A DNA stretch of 23,989 nucleotides from DATBDM01 sp036269915 (GTDB lineage Bacteria > Actinomycetota > Thermoleophilia > Solirubrobacterales > Solirubrobacteraceae), in contig DATBDM010000053.1 of assembly GCA_036269915.1 (NCBI GenBank), positions 1-23,989 on the forward strand, read 5' to 3'. The position numbers were made by a program, and so were the translations under genes. Of the stretch, positions 1 to 7,685 are shown in pieces. Under the pieces are notes generated by a model that searched no databases, was not told where the DNA came from, and saw only the letters and a program-made list of their open reading frames with translations. Positions within the stretch are counted from its first letter, which is position 1. Every line of letters starts with the position of its first letter.

Positions 1-906
1 GTAGGTCCGCTCGCGGTCGTGGCGGGTTGCGCGCCAGGCGGCGAGCGCCTCGTCGCGGCGCTGCCCGTTCTGCGCGTAGAACGCGCGCTGCTGGGAGAGC
101 AGGAACTCGCCGCGCGAGGCGGGGCTCTCGCGGATCGCCGAGACGGTGTCGGCGTCGTAGTAGAAGTAGTAGAGGTACTCGTTCGGGATCATCCCGATCG
201 AGCGCAGCCAGTCGCCGCCGAATAGGCGGCCCTCCTCGAAGCCGGCCAGCGCGTCGTCGTCGTCGAGCAGCTGCCCCAGCAGCTCGTCGCCGCGGTCGTG
301 CACGCCCTTGAGCCAGCCCAGGTGGTTGAGGCCGACGTAGTCGAACCACAGCTCGCGCGCGTCGCGCCCGAGCGCGGCGGCGACGCGGCGGCAGAGCCCC
401 GAGGGCGAGTCGCAGATCCCCACGGCGCGGCTGCCGAGCACCTGCTGGACGGCCTCGGTGACCATCCCCGCGGGGTTCGTGAAGTTGATCAGCCAGGCCT
501 TCGGCGCGCGCTCGGCGATCGTCTGCGCGAGCTCGACCATCTGCGGGATCGTGCGCAGCGCGAAGCAGATGCCGCCGGGGCCGGTGGTCTCCTGCCCGAG
601 CACGCCGAGGCCGAGCGGGACCTGCTCGTCGACGACGCGTCCCTCGAGCTGGCCGACGCGGATCGCGCAGAACACGAAGTCGGCGCCCTCCAGCGCGTCG
701 CCGAGGTCGGTCGTGGTGCGGAACGGCAGCCGCTCGCCGTGCTCGTCGGCGAGCCCGTCGAGTACGGCGCCGATGCGCGCCAGCCGGCTCTCGTCGATGT
801 CGTGCAGGACGACCTCGTCGAGCGCCAGGCGCTGCGCCTTCTCGAGCAGCGCGCCGTAGACGAGCGGGACGCGGAAGCCGCCGCCTCCGACGATCGTCAG
901 CTTCAT
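1..906 (-). CDS. GH4 family glycosidase (6-phospho-beta-glucosidase-like), C-terminus beyond window
   Basis: The first 302 residues of a glycoside hydrolase family 4 enzyme are present; the gene runs off the left edge (family members are usually about 430-450 residues). GH4 enzymes hydrolyse (phospho)glycosides by an unusual NAD- and divalent-metal-dependent redox mechanism in the cytoplasm. Visible family marks are the N-terminal nucleotide-binding stretch MKLTIVGGGGFRVP, the NFTNPAG segment, GICDSPSGL with the metal-ligand cysteine, and GLNHLGW with the metal-ligand histidine. The start ATG (906-904) overlaps the stop of the upstream DeoR regulator as ATGA, so the two are translationally coupled. 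The substrate (cellobiose-phosphate-like or another 6-phosphoglycoside) cannot be read from the sequence; the 6-phospho-beta-glucosidase label is the closest by overall motif resemblance. Confidence 0.9.
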   Translation of the reverse strand, partial: MKLTIVGGGGFRVPLVYGALLEKAQRLALDEVVLHDIDESRLARIGAVLDGLADEHGERLPFRTTTDLGDALEGADFVFCAIRVGQLEGRVVDEQVPLGLGVLGQETTGPGGICFALRTIPQMVELAQTIAERAPKAWLINFTNPAGMVTEAVQQVLGSRAVGICDSPSGLCRRVAAALGRDARELWFDYVGLNHLGWLKGVHDRGDELLGQLLDDDDALAGFEEGRLFGGDWLRSIGMIPNEYLYYFYYDADTVSAIRESPASRGEFLLSQQRAFYAQNGQRRDEALAAWRATRHDRERTY

Positions 907-1673
907 GCGATGGTGACCTCGATTCCGGAGTCCTCGAGCGACGGGCCGCAGGCGGCCGGGAGCGGCTCGTCGGTGACGATGTGATCGATGGCGCCGGCGT
1001 CGCAGATCTTGACGACGCCGGACATGGAGAACTTCTCCGCGTCGGCGAGCAGCGTGACCGACGCGGCGGCGCCGATCATCGCGCGCTTGATCGGGACCTC
1101 CACCATCGTCGAGTCCCAGACGCCGAGGCGCGCGTCGACCGCGCTGGTGCCGAGGAAGAGGATGTCGGCCTTGAGCTGGCGCAGCGAGTCCTCGGCCAGC
1201 ACGCCGACCAGCGAGCGGTAGTTGCGCCGCACGAGCCCGCCGGGCAGCACGAGCTCGATCGCCGGGTCGGGCAGCAGCTCCTCGAAGACCGCGAGGCTCG
1301 ACGTGACGACCGTGATCTCGCGGCCGTGGAGGTGATGCGCCGCCTGCAGCGTCGTCGTCCCGATGTCGATCATCACGGTCTGGCCGTCCTCGACCATCGC
1401 CGCCGCGGCCACTCCGATGCGGTCCTTGGCGTCGAAGCGCTCGACCGCCGTCTGCTCGAACGGCGGCTCGATGCCCGACGAGACGGCGCCGCCGCGCACG
1501 CGCTCGAGCTTGCCCTCGGAGGCGAGCGCATGCAGGTCGCGGCGGACGGTCATCTCGGACACGCCGAAGCTCTCGGCGAGGTCGGAGACGTGGCTCGAGC
1601 CGGACCGCACGGCGCGCAGGATGTCCTGGCGCCGCTGGGCCGGGAGCGTGTGTCGCGGGCTCGGCGCGGTCAT
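903..1673 (-). CDS. DeoR/GlpR family transcriptional repressor
   Basis: A 256-residue protein of normal length for the family. Residues 14-66 form the DeoR winged helix-turn-helix (QRRQDILRAV, then the signature SEMTVRRDLHALASEGKLER and RVRGGAV). Residues 85-235 are the DeoRC sensor domain, with DIGTTT at 103-108 and the VPIKRAMI segment whose lysine usually helps bind a sugar phosphate. Family members repress sugar catabolic genes until a phosphorylated sugar binds. It overlaps the GH4 gene by 4 bp and is transcribed ahead of it, so the natural reading is a local repressor of that glycosidase, with the phosphosugar substrate or product as effector (inference). A GTGAGG ribosome-binding-like stretch precedes the ATG. 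The inverted repeat at 1743-1759 in the divergent region is a candidate operator. Confidence 0.92.
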   Translation of the reverse strand: MTAPSPRHTLPAQRRQDILRAVRSGSSHVSDLAESFGVSEMTVRRDLHALASEGKLERVRGGAVSSGIEPPFEQTAVERFDAKDRIGVAAAAMVEDGQTVMIDIGTTTLQAAHHLHGREITVVTSSLAVFEELLPDPAIELVLPGGLVRRNYRSLVGVLAEDSLRQLKADILFLGTSAVDARLGVWDSTMVEVPIKRAMIGAAASVTLLADAEKFSMSGVVKICDAGAIDHIVTDEPLPAACGPSLEDSGIEVTIA

Positions 1674-1742
1674 CGTGCGGCCTCACTCTTTCACACTTTT
1701 GCACGGATGCGAACAACTCCGCGCTGCTCCGGAGCCTGACCA

Positions 1743-1759
1743 CCATTGACCTACAATGG
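1743..1759. promoter_or_regulatory. Perfect inverted repeat CCATTG-N5-CAATGG between deoR-like and luxR-like genes
   Basis: A 6-bp perfect inverted repeat with a 5-bp spacer lies in the 145-bp divergent region. On the plus strand it encloses TACAAT (1752-1757), a good -10 hexamer for the LuxR-type gene. A third copy of CCATTG occurs at 1778-1783, 35 bp further on. A dimeric regulator bound here would cover the plus-strand -10. Which regulator binds (DeoR, LuxR or neither) is not visible. Confidence 0.45.
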
Positions 1760-1818
1760 CTTGATCGCTCAGGATTTCCATTGGGATGGGGAACCGGCGG
1801 GGGAGGCCGGGGGTCGGC

Positions 1819-2718
1819 ATGACCGATGATCTCGCCGTACGCGCGAGCTCGTGGCTGCAGTCGCTGTGGGCCCAGCGCGCCGTCGATGCGCTCGCCGAGG
1901 CCGGCGCGTTCCCCGGCTCGCCGGCCGCGCCGCGACGCGACCGCGAGCACGGCCCCCGTGCCGGCGGGCGCGAGCGCGGCGCTCCTCGGCCGCTCGCCCC
2001 GCAGGCCCAGGCGCTGCGCGCGCGGCTCTCGCGGATCGCCGGCGGCGACGCCCTGGCCGAAGCCTGCGACGCGCTCACCGACGTGCTCGCGATGGCGCTG
2101 TTGCGCCATCGGCCCGGCGACGCGGTGCGTAACGTCCTCGACAGCACGCGGCATCCCGTGCTGCTGACCAACGGCGCGCGCTGGTGCCTCGACGGCAACG
2201 CCGCGACGAGCGCGCTGCTCGGCATCGCGCGCGAGGAGCTCCGGCTGCACCGGCTCGACGACTTCGTCCCGCGCCGCTGGCGCCGCGCGCTGGCCGGGCG
2301 CTGGAACGGCTTCGAGTCAGGTGCGACGACCGCCGGCGCGCTGTTGCTCATCGCCGCCGGAGGCCACGAGATCACCGCGGGCTACACCGCCGCGAGCAAC
2401 CTCGCCTCCGACCGCCACCTGATCGTCGTGGAGCGGATCGACGGCGTGCGCTACGGCCCGTGGCTGGCCAGCTCGACCGCGCAGCGGGACGCGCCGATCC
2501 TGCGCCCGCGCGAGCGCGAGGTCCTCTCGCTCGTCGCGGCGGGCCGGACCAGCGCCGGCATCGCCCTTCATCTCGAGCTCAGCCGCAATACCGTGGAGTC
2601 GCACATCCGCAACGCGGTCGTGCGCCTCGGCGCGGCCAACCGCACGCACGCGGTGGTCATGGCCCTCGGCCGAGGCGAGATCGCGCTGCCCGAGCCTGCT
2701 GAACCGGAAACCGCCTGA
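1819..2718 (+). CDS. PAS-like sensor with C-terminal LuxR-type DNA-binding domain
   Basis: A 299-residue regulator. Residues 226-287 are a LuxR/NarL helix-turn-helix (ILRPREREVLSLVAAGRTS, then LELSRNTVESHIRNAVVRLG). Residues about 103-207 look like a PAS fold (a HPVLLTNGARWCLDGNAATSA-like start and the alternating strand pattern at GGHEITAGYT and LIVVERIDG). The first 100 residues are Arg/Ala-rich with no recognised domain. There is no receiver domain, so the signal is probably a ligand or redox state sensed by PAS rather than phosphorylation. I chose ATG 1819 because GGGAGG lies 12 nt upstream; an in-frame ATG at 1786 would add 11 residues and has no ribosome-binding site. The lipoprotein gene starts 3 bp after the stop, so the two probably form an operon. 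Confidence 0.8.
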   Translation: MTDDLAVRASSWLQSLWAQRAVDALAEAGAFPGSPAAPRRDREHGPRAGGRERGAPRPLAPQAQALRARLSRIAGGDALAEACDALTDVLAMALLRHRPGDAVRNVLDSTRHPVLLTNGARWCLDGNAATSALLGIAREELRLHRLDDFVPRRWRRALAGRWNGFESGATTAGALLLIAAGGHEITAGYTAASNLASDRHLIVVERIDGVRYGPWLASSTAQRDAPILRPREREVLSLVAAGRTSAGIALHLELSRNTVESHIRNAVVRLGAANRTHAVVMALGRGEIALPEPAEPETA

Positions 2719-2721
2719 GCC

Positions 2722-4203
2722 ATGCGCACCGCGATCGCCGTCCTCGCCGCCGCCGTCCTGCTCGGAGGCTGCGGGGCAGGACGGTCCGCGAGCCCTGCTG
2801 CGCCGGCGCCCTCGGCGCACGCCGCCAAACCCGCGAAGGGCGACTGGACCCGGTTCGACTACGACGCCGCCCGCACCGGCGACGCGCCGGCGGGGATCGG
2901 GGCCGCGCGCATCGCCGCGCTGCGCGAGCGCCGCGTCGCGCTGCCCGGCACCGTCGACGCCTCACCGATCTACCTCGCGCACGTGCGCGTGGGCGGCGCG
3001 CGGCACGACCTGCTGGTGATGACCACCACCTACGGGATCACGATCGGGCTCGACGCCCGCTCCGGGCGTCAGCTGTGGCGCTTCACGCCCGGCAGCTACG
3101 GCAGCGTGGCCGGCTCGCCGCAGATCACGACCGCGACCCCGGTCGCCGATCCCTCGCGCGCGTACGTCTACGCCGCCTCACCCGACGGTCGCATCCACAA
3201 GCTGCGCACACGCGACGGCCGCGAGGTCCGCTCGGGCGGCTGGCCGGCGTCGCTGACCCGCGACGCGACGCACGAGAAGATCGCGTCCTCGCTGAACCTC
3301 GCCGGCCGCTACGTGCTGGTGACGACCGGCGGCTACATCGGCGACGCGCCGCCCTACCAGGGCAAGGTGGCCGCGATCGATCGTGCCACGGGGCGCGTGC
3401 GGCACGTGTTCAACTCGCTCTGCTCGAACCGGCGCCGCATCATCGTGCCCTCGAGCTGCCCCGGCTCGGACTCGGCGATCTGGGGCCGCGCCGGCGCGGT
3501 GGTCGACCCGGTGACCCGGCACGTGTTCGCGACGTCGAGCAACGGGCCGTTCGACGGCCGCGTCGACTGGGGCGACTCCGTGCTCGAGCTGACGCCGGGC
3601 GCGGCGCGCTTCACCCGCCACTACACGCCGACCGAGCAGGCGGAGTTCGAGCGCGACGACGTCGATCTCGGCTCGACGAGCCCGGCGCTGCTGCCCGCGC
3701 CCGGCGGTGGGAAGCGCACGGCGTTCCTGCTGCAAGGCGGCAAGGACTCCCAGCTGCGGCTGATCCCCGTCCCCGGCGGCCTGCACGGCGTCCGCGGGAG
3801 CGCGGGGCCCCGGCTCGGCGGGGACCGCCAGATCCTGCCCGCGCCCGGCCGCCAGCTGGTCTTCACCGCTCCCGCCGTGCAGCACGAGCACGGGAAGACG
3901 CGCGTGTTCGTCGCCACGGGCGGCGGCACCGCCGGCTACGCGTTGCGCGGCGGCCGCCTGCACGTGCTGTGGCAGAACCCGACCGCGGGGACGAGCCCGA
4001 TCCTCGCCGGCGGGGTGCTCTGGGCCTACGACCCGACCGGGGCGCTCGACGCCTACCGGCCCGACTCGGGCCGGCTGATCCGCCGCCTGCCCGCGCCGCC
4101 CGGACACTGGAACAGCCCGATCGTCGCCGGCGGCCGCGTCTACCTGCCGACGGGCAACGCCAACCAGCACGCCACCTCGGGCTCGCTCAGCATCTACGGC
4201 TGA
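2722..4203 (+). CDS. Secreted lipoprotein with PQQ-like beta-propeller repeats
   Basis: A 493-residue lipoprotein. The N-terminus has a lipoprotein signal peptide ending in the lipobox LGGC (Cys17), followed by a Ser/Ala/Pro linker. The body shows repeated beta-propeller blades of the PQQ/BamB type: a first blade around WTRFDYDAARTGDAP, blades with GLDARSGRQLWRF, AASPDGRIHKLRTRDGREV, AIDRATGRVRHVF, and late blades LWAYDPTGALDAYRPDSG and IVAGGRVYLPTGNAN. There are cysteine pairs near CSNRRRIIVPSSC that could form a disulfide outside the cell. No clear PQQ- or metal-binding dehydrogenase motif is seen, so a structural or ligand-binding propeller is as likely as an enzyme. It lies 3 bp after the LuxR regulator, suggesting co-expression. 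Confidence 0.8.
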   Translation: MRTAIAVLAAAVLLGGCGAGRSASPAAPAPSAHAAKPAKGDWTRFDYDAARTGDAPAGIGAARIAALRERRVALPGTVDASPIYLAHVRVGGARHDLLVMTTTYGITIGLDARSGRQLWRFTPGSYGSVAGSPQITTATPVADPSRAYVYAASPDGRIHKLRTRDGREVRSGGWPASLTRDATHEKIASSLNLAGRYVLVTTGGYIGDAPPYQGKVAAIDRATGRVRHVFNSLCSNRRRIIVPSSCPGSDSAIWGRAGAVVDPVTRHVFATSSNGPFDGRVDWGDSVLELTPGAARFTRHYTPTEQAEFERDDVDLGSTSPALLPAPGGGKRTAFLLQGGKDSQLRLIPVPGGLHGVRGSAGPRLGGDRQILPAPGRQLVFTAPAVQHEHGKTRVFVATGGGTAGYALRGGRLHVLWQNPTAGTSPILAGGVLWAYDPTGALDAYRPDSGRLIRRLPAPPGHWNSPIVAGGRVYLPTGNANQHATSGSLSIYG

Positions 4204-4208
4204 GCCCG

Positions 4209-4248
4209 CTCCCAGGCTTCTCCCAGACTCGTCTTGGGGCGCTCACAG
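4209..4248 (+). promoter_or_regulatory. Tandem CTCCCAG/CTCACAG repeats at 11- and 22-bp spacing upstream of glycosyltransferase
   Basis: CTCCCAG occurs at 4209-4215 and 4220-4226 (start-to-start 11 bp), and CTCACAG at 4242-4248, exactly 22 bp further. Seven-base direct repeats on one helical face with an 11-bp period are the usual form of OmpR/PhoB-family response-regulator sites. The block fills most of the 67-bp gap before the glycosyltransferase start. No OmpR-type regulator is in the window, so the partner would be elsewhere. Confidence 0.4.
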
Positions 4249-4270
4249 AGGCGCCGTCGATGCTGCGGGC

Positions 4271-6271
4271 ATGGCTTCCCGATCCGTGCCCGTTCCCCAT
4301 GCCGCGCCGGCGGCGAGCGTCCCTCGCGCCGTCCGCGTCGCGCTCGCGCGGCCGGAGCTGCTCGCGCTGCTCTTCCTCGCCGCCGTCCTGAACCTGTGGG
4401 GGCTCTCGGTCAACGGGTGGGCCAACGACTACTACGCGGCCGCCGTGCGCTCGATGGCGCAGTCCTGGCACGCGTTCCTCTACGGCTCCTTCGACGCCGC
4501 CGGCATCCAGACGGTCGACAAGCCGCCGCTCGCGCTGTGGGTGCAGGCGCTCTCCGTGCGGGCCTTCGGCTTTCACTCGCTGAGCATCCTGGTGCCGCAG
4601 GCGCTGATGGGCGTCGCGAGCGTCGGGCTCGTCTACGACCTCACACGCCGGCGCTTCGGGCGTGTCGCCGGGGGCGTGGCCGGACTCGTGCTCGCGCTCA
4701 CGCCGATCACCGTCGCGATCTCGCGCCACAACAACCCCGACGCGCTGCTCGTGCTCTGCTCGGTCGCCGCGCTGTGGTTCGTGATCCGCGCGCTCGAGGA
4801 CGGCCGCGCGCGCTGGGTGGTGCTCGCCGGCGTCGCCGTCGGGCTCGGGTTCGAGGCGAAGATGGGCGCGGCGCTGCTCGTCGTGCCCGGGCTCGCGGTC
4901 GCGTACGCCTGGGTGGCGCCACGCGGGCGGCTCGCCGCGGCGCGCGCACTGGCCGCGGGCGGCGCCGCGCTCGTCGCCGTCGCCGGCGCGTGGCCGCTGC
5001 TCGTCGCGCTCACCCCGGCGGCCGATCGCCCGTGGGTGTCGGGCACGAGCGACAACTCGATCCTCTCGCTGATCTTCAGCTACAACGGCCTCGGCCGGCT
5101 CGACGGCCAGGCCGGCGGGCCGCAGGCGCTCGGCGGTGGCGGTCCCTTCGGCGGCGCCGCCGGCCCGCTACGGCTGCTCAACGCCAGCCTCGGCGGGCAG
5201 GGCGGCTGGCTGCTCGGCTTCGCGCTCGCCGCCGGCCTCGGCGTGCTGGTGGCGAGCCGCCTGCGCCGCGGCGACGCACGCACCGGCTGGCTCATCGCCA
5301 CCGGTGGCGCGTTCCTGGCCACGGCCGTCGCCTTCTCGCTCGCGCAGGGCATCTTCCACCCCTACTACGTCTCCGCGCTCGCGCCCTTCACCGCCGCGCT
5401 GGTCGGCGCCGGGACGGGCGAGATCCTCCGCGGCGACCGGCTCGCGCGCATCCTCGGGCCGCTGGCGGTCCTCGCCGGCATCGCGACCGAGCTCGCGGTG
5501 CGCGGCAGCGTCGGCGGCGTGACGTGGCTCGGCGCCGCGCTCGCCGTGGCCGCGATCGCGGGCATCGCGCTCGCCGCGAAGCTCGCCCCGCGCGCCCGGG
5601 TGGCGGCGCTCGGGGCGGCCCTGGCGCTGCTGCTGGCCGCGCCGGCGAGCTGGGCGGTCGACACCCTCGGTCATGCGAGCAGCGGGACGTTCCCCGCCGG
5701 CGGGCCCGCCGCGACGGCGATGGGCGGGCCGGGCGGCGCGGGCGGGCCGCGCGGGTTCGCCGGCCGCGGCGGCTTCGCGCCGGGCGGCGCTCCCGGTGGC
5801 GCGCAACCGCCGGCCGGCGGCCCCCCGCAGGGCTTCGGCGGCGGAGCGCCGCGCACGATGGGCGCGCCGGGCGGCGGTGGGATGTTCGGCGGCGACGCGA
5901 CCTCGCTGCAGTCGGTCATCGCCTACGCCAAGGCGCACGGCGGCGACACGATCGGCGTGTCGAGCCAGTCCACCGCGGCGGCGTCGATCATCGCCTCGGA
6001 CGCGAACGTCGCCGGCCTGGGCTCCTTCTCGGGCCGCGAGGGAACGGTCAGCGCGAGCTGGCTGGCCGCGGCGGTCCGCGACGGGCGCATCCGCTGGGTG
6101 CTCGACGACGGCGGCCAGGGCGGCGGCATGCGCAGCGACGGCCGCGCGGGCACCACCGCACTGATGCGGACGGTCGCGAGCACGTGCACCGCGGCCGGCG
6201 GGGCGCCGTCGACCGCGGGCACGCTCTACGACTGCAGCGGCAGGGCGGCCGCCCTCGCGGCCGCCGGGTGA
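4271..6271 (+). CDS. GT39/ArnT-like membrane glycosyltransferase with C-terminal soluble domain (YkcB type)
   Basis: A 666-residue integral membrane glycosyltransferase of the PMT/ArnT superfamily, which transfers sugars from polyprenyl-phosphate carriers on the outer face of the membrane. After TM1 (LLALLFLAAVLNLWGLSVNG) comes the conserved acidic loop ANDYYAAAVRSM, then the QTVDKPPLALW motif and SRHNNPDALL, all typical of the family. About 10-12 further hydrophobic segments follow to residue about 465. Residues about 473-540 are a Gly/Pro/Ala-rich low-complexity linker, and 541-666 form a small soluble domain (SLQSVIAYAKAHGGDTIGV through WVLDDGG) seen in YkcA/YkcB-type proteins. The stop codon abuts that of the convergent flavoprotein gene with no spacer. 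No strong ribosome-binding site is visible. The acceptor (cell-wall polymer, lipid or protein) is unknown. Confidence 0.88.
   Translation: MASRSVPVPHAAPAASVPRAVRVALARPELLALLFLAAVLNLWGLSVNGWANDYYAAAVRSMAQSWHAFLYGSFDAAGIQTVDKPPLALWVQALSVRAFGFHSLSILVPQALMGVASVGLVYDLTRRRFGRVAGGVAGLVLALTPITVAISRHNNPDALLVLCSVAALWFVIRALEDGRARWVVLAGVAVGLGFEAKMGAALLVVPGLAVAYAWVAPRGRLAAARALAAGGAALVAVAGAWPLLVALTPAADRPWVSGTSDNSILSLIFSYNGLGRLDGQAGGPQALGGGGPFGGAAGPLRLLNASLGGQGGWLLGFALAAGLGVLVASRLRRGDARTGWLIATGGAFLATAVAFSLAQGIFHPYYVSALAPFTAALVGAGTGEILRGDRLARILGPLAVLAGIATELAVRGSVGGVTWLGAALAVAAIAGIALAAKLAPRARVAALGAALALLLAAPASWAVDTLGHASSGTFPAGGPAATAMGGPGGAGGPRGFAGRGGFAPGGAPGGAQPPAGGPPQGFGGGAPRTMGAPGGGGMFGGDATSLQSVIAYAKAHGGDTIGVSSQSTAAASIIASDANVAGLGSFSGREGTVSASWLAAAVRDGRIRWVLDDGGQGGGMRSDGRAGTTALMRTVASTCTAAGGAPSTAGTLYDCSGRAAALAAAG
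6244..6265. terminator. Perfect 9-bp hairpin at the convergent junction of glycosyltransferase and flavoprotein genes
   Basis: GGCGGCCGC (6244-6252), a CCTC loop and GCGGCCGCC (6257-6265) form a perfect 9-bp stem. It lies in the last codons of the glycosyltransferase and begins 7 nt past the stop of the leftward flavoprotein gene. There is no T-run, as is usual for terminators in GC-rich actinobacteria, so a terminator role is inferred. Confidence 0.45.
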
Positions 6272-7636
6272 TCAGCGCATGGCGTGCGCCGGCCGCACGT
6301 TCTGGTTGCCGGAGAACAGGTTGTCGGGGTCGTAGGTGCGCTTGACCTCGGCCAGCCGCTCGTAGGACGGCCCGAACGCCGCGCGGATCCGGTCCTCGCC
6401 CTCGTCGCCGATGAAGTTGAGGTAGACGCCGCCGCTCGACCACGGCGCGAAGGCGTCGCGCGTCGCGCGCCCCCAGGCCATGTGCTCGACGTCGCGCTCG
6501 GGCTCCGCCCAGACGCAGAACGGGTGCACGACCCAGGCCGCGTCGCGCTTGGCCATCGGCGTCTCCCCCTCGCCGGCGCGGGCGACGGCGCCGCCCCAGG
6601 GCACGAGCAGGCTCTGCGAGAGGCCGACCGGCATCAGCTCCGACGCGTCGCAGAACGCGTCGAGCGCCTCGTCGGGCAGGTCGTCGAGGTAGGTGGCCGT
6701 CCACCAGTTCCGCTGCCCGGGGGGATCGTCGATCATCGACTGCAAGGCCGAGTAGGGGATCTCGCCGAACAGGTTCACGATCGGCTCGGCGGTGGCGAGC
6801 AGGGGCGCGAGCGCCCGCTCTCCCTCCTCGACCGGCCCGTTCCAGCAGCCGACGATCCCGGTGATGCGGCGCCCCTGCCACTCGGGCGGGACGAAGTCCT
6901 CGGGCGGCGCGGTGACGTAGCCGAGCGCGATCCCGGCGGCGTCGGGCGCGTCGCGCATGTAGTCGCGGAAGGCGCGCGCGACGCGCCGCCCGTCGGCCGG
7001 GTCGTAGGCGGCCAGGCCGCCGTAGAGGATCGGGCCGACCGGTCGCAGGGCGTACTCGAACGCGGTCACGACGCCGAAGTTGCCGCCGCCGCCGCGCAGC
7101 GCCCAGAACAGCTCGGGGTGCGCGTCCGCGGTCGCGCGGATCAGCTCGCCGTCCGCGGTGACGAGCTCGACCGCGAGCAGGGAGTCGCACGCGAGGCCCA
7201 GGGAACGCTCCAGCCAGCCGGAGCCGCCACCCAGCGTGAGGCCGGCGATCCCGGTCGTCGAGACGCGTCCGCCGGTCGTCGCCAGGCCGTGCGCCTGCGT
7301 GGCGGCGTCGAACTCCGCCCACGTCATCCCGGATCCGGCGCGGGCGATGCCCCGCACAGGGTCGACCGCGATCTCGTTCAGGCCGCGGACGTCGATCACC
7401 AGCCCGTCGTCGACCAGCGACATCCCGGCCACCGAGTGGCCGCCGGCACGCACCGCCAGCGGAGCGCCGATCTCGCGCGCGTGCGCGATCGCGGCGGCGA
7501 CGTCCTCGGCCGTGGCGCAGCGCGCGATCAGCGCGGGGCGCTTGTCGATCATCGCGTTGAACACGGTCCGGGCGTCGTCGTAGGCGTCGTCGCCGGGCCG
7601 GATCTGGTCGCCCTGGAAGCTGGGGATGAGCTGCAT
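6272..7636 (-). CDS. FAD-linked oxidoreductase, berberine-bridge/BBE type
   Basis: A 454-residue flavoprotein of the vanillyl-alcohol-oxidase superfamily. Residues about 35-165 form the FAD-binding PCMH domain, with VRAGGHSVAG placing His67 as the 8-alpha-histidyl flavin attachment. The segment GGRVSTTGIAGLTLGGGSGW matches the site where bicovalent members carry a cysteine (GxCxxVGxGG); here the cysteine is missing, so only single covalent linkage is expected. The C-terminal BBE motif is YLNFIGDEGEDRIRAAFG, ending in YDPDNLFSGNQN. Such enzymes oxidise sugars, alcohols or aromatic/alkaloid-like molecules with O2. A strong GGAGGAG ribosome-binding site precedes ATG 7636. It follows the TetR gene by 49 bp on the same strand and may be the last gene of the MBL-TetR unit. 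Confidence 0.92.
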   Translation of the reverse strand: MQLIPSFQGDQIRPGDDAYDDARTVFNAMIDKRPALIARCATAEDVAAAIAHAREIGAPLAVRAGGHSVAGMSLVDDGLVIDVRGLNEIAVDPVRGIARAGSGMTWAEFDAATQAHGLATTGGRVSTTGIAGLTLGGGSGWLERSLGLACDSLLAVELVTADGELIRATADAHPELFWALRGGGGNFGVVTAFEYALRPVGPILYGGLAAYDPADGRRVARAFRDYMRDAPDAAGIALGYVTAPPEDFVPPEWQGRRITGIVGCWNGPVEEGERALAPLLATAEPIVNLFGEIPYSALQSMIDDPPGQRNWWTATYLDDLPDEALDAFCDASELMPVGLSQSLLVPWGGAVARAGEGETPMAKRDAAWVVHPFCVWAEPERDVEHMAWGRATRDAFAPWSSGGVYLNFIGDEGEDRIRAAFGPSYERLAEVKRTYDPDNLFSGNQNVRPAHAMR

Positions 7637-7685
7637 GTGGAGGTCCTCCTCCGTGTTCGGTGGGCACGCCTCCCTGCGGGCGACC

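Noticed and set aside
1786..1818. Earlier ATG for the PAS-LuxR regulator
   Set aside because: The added 11 residues are Gly/Arg-rich, there is no ribosome-binding site before 1786, and GGGAGG is well placed only for ATG 1819. It cannot be excluded entirely.
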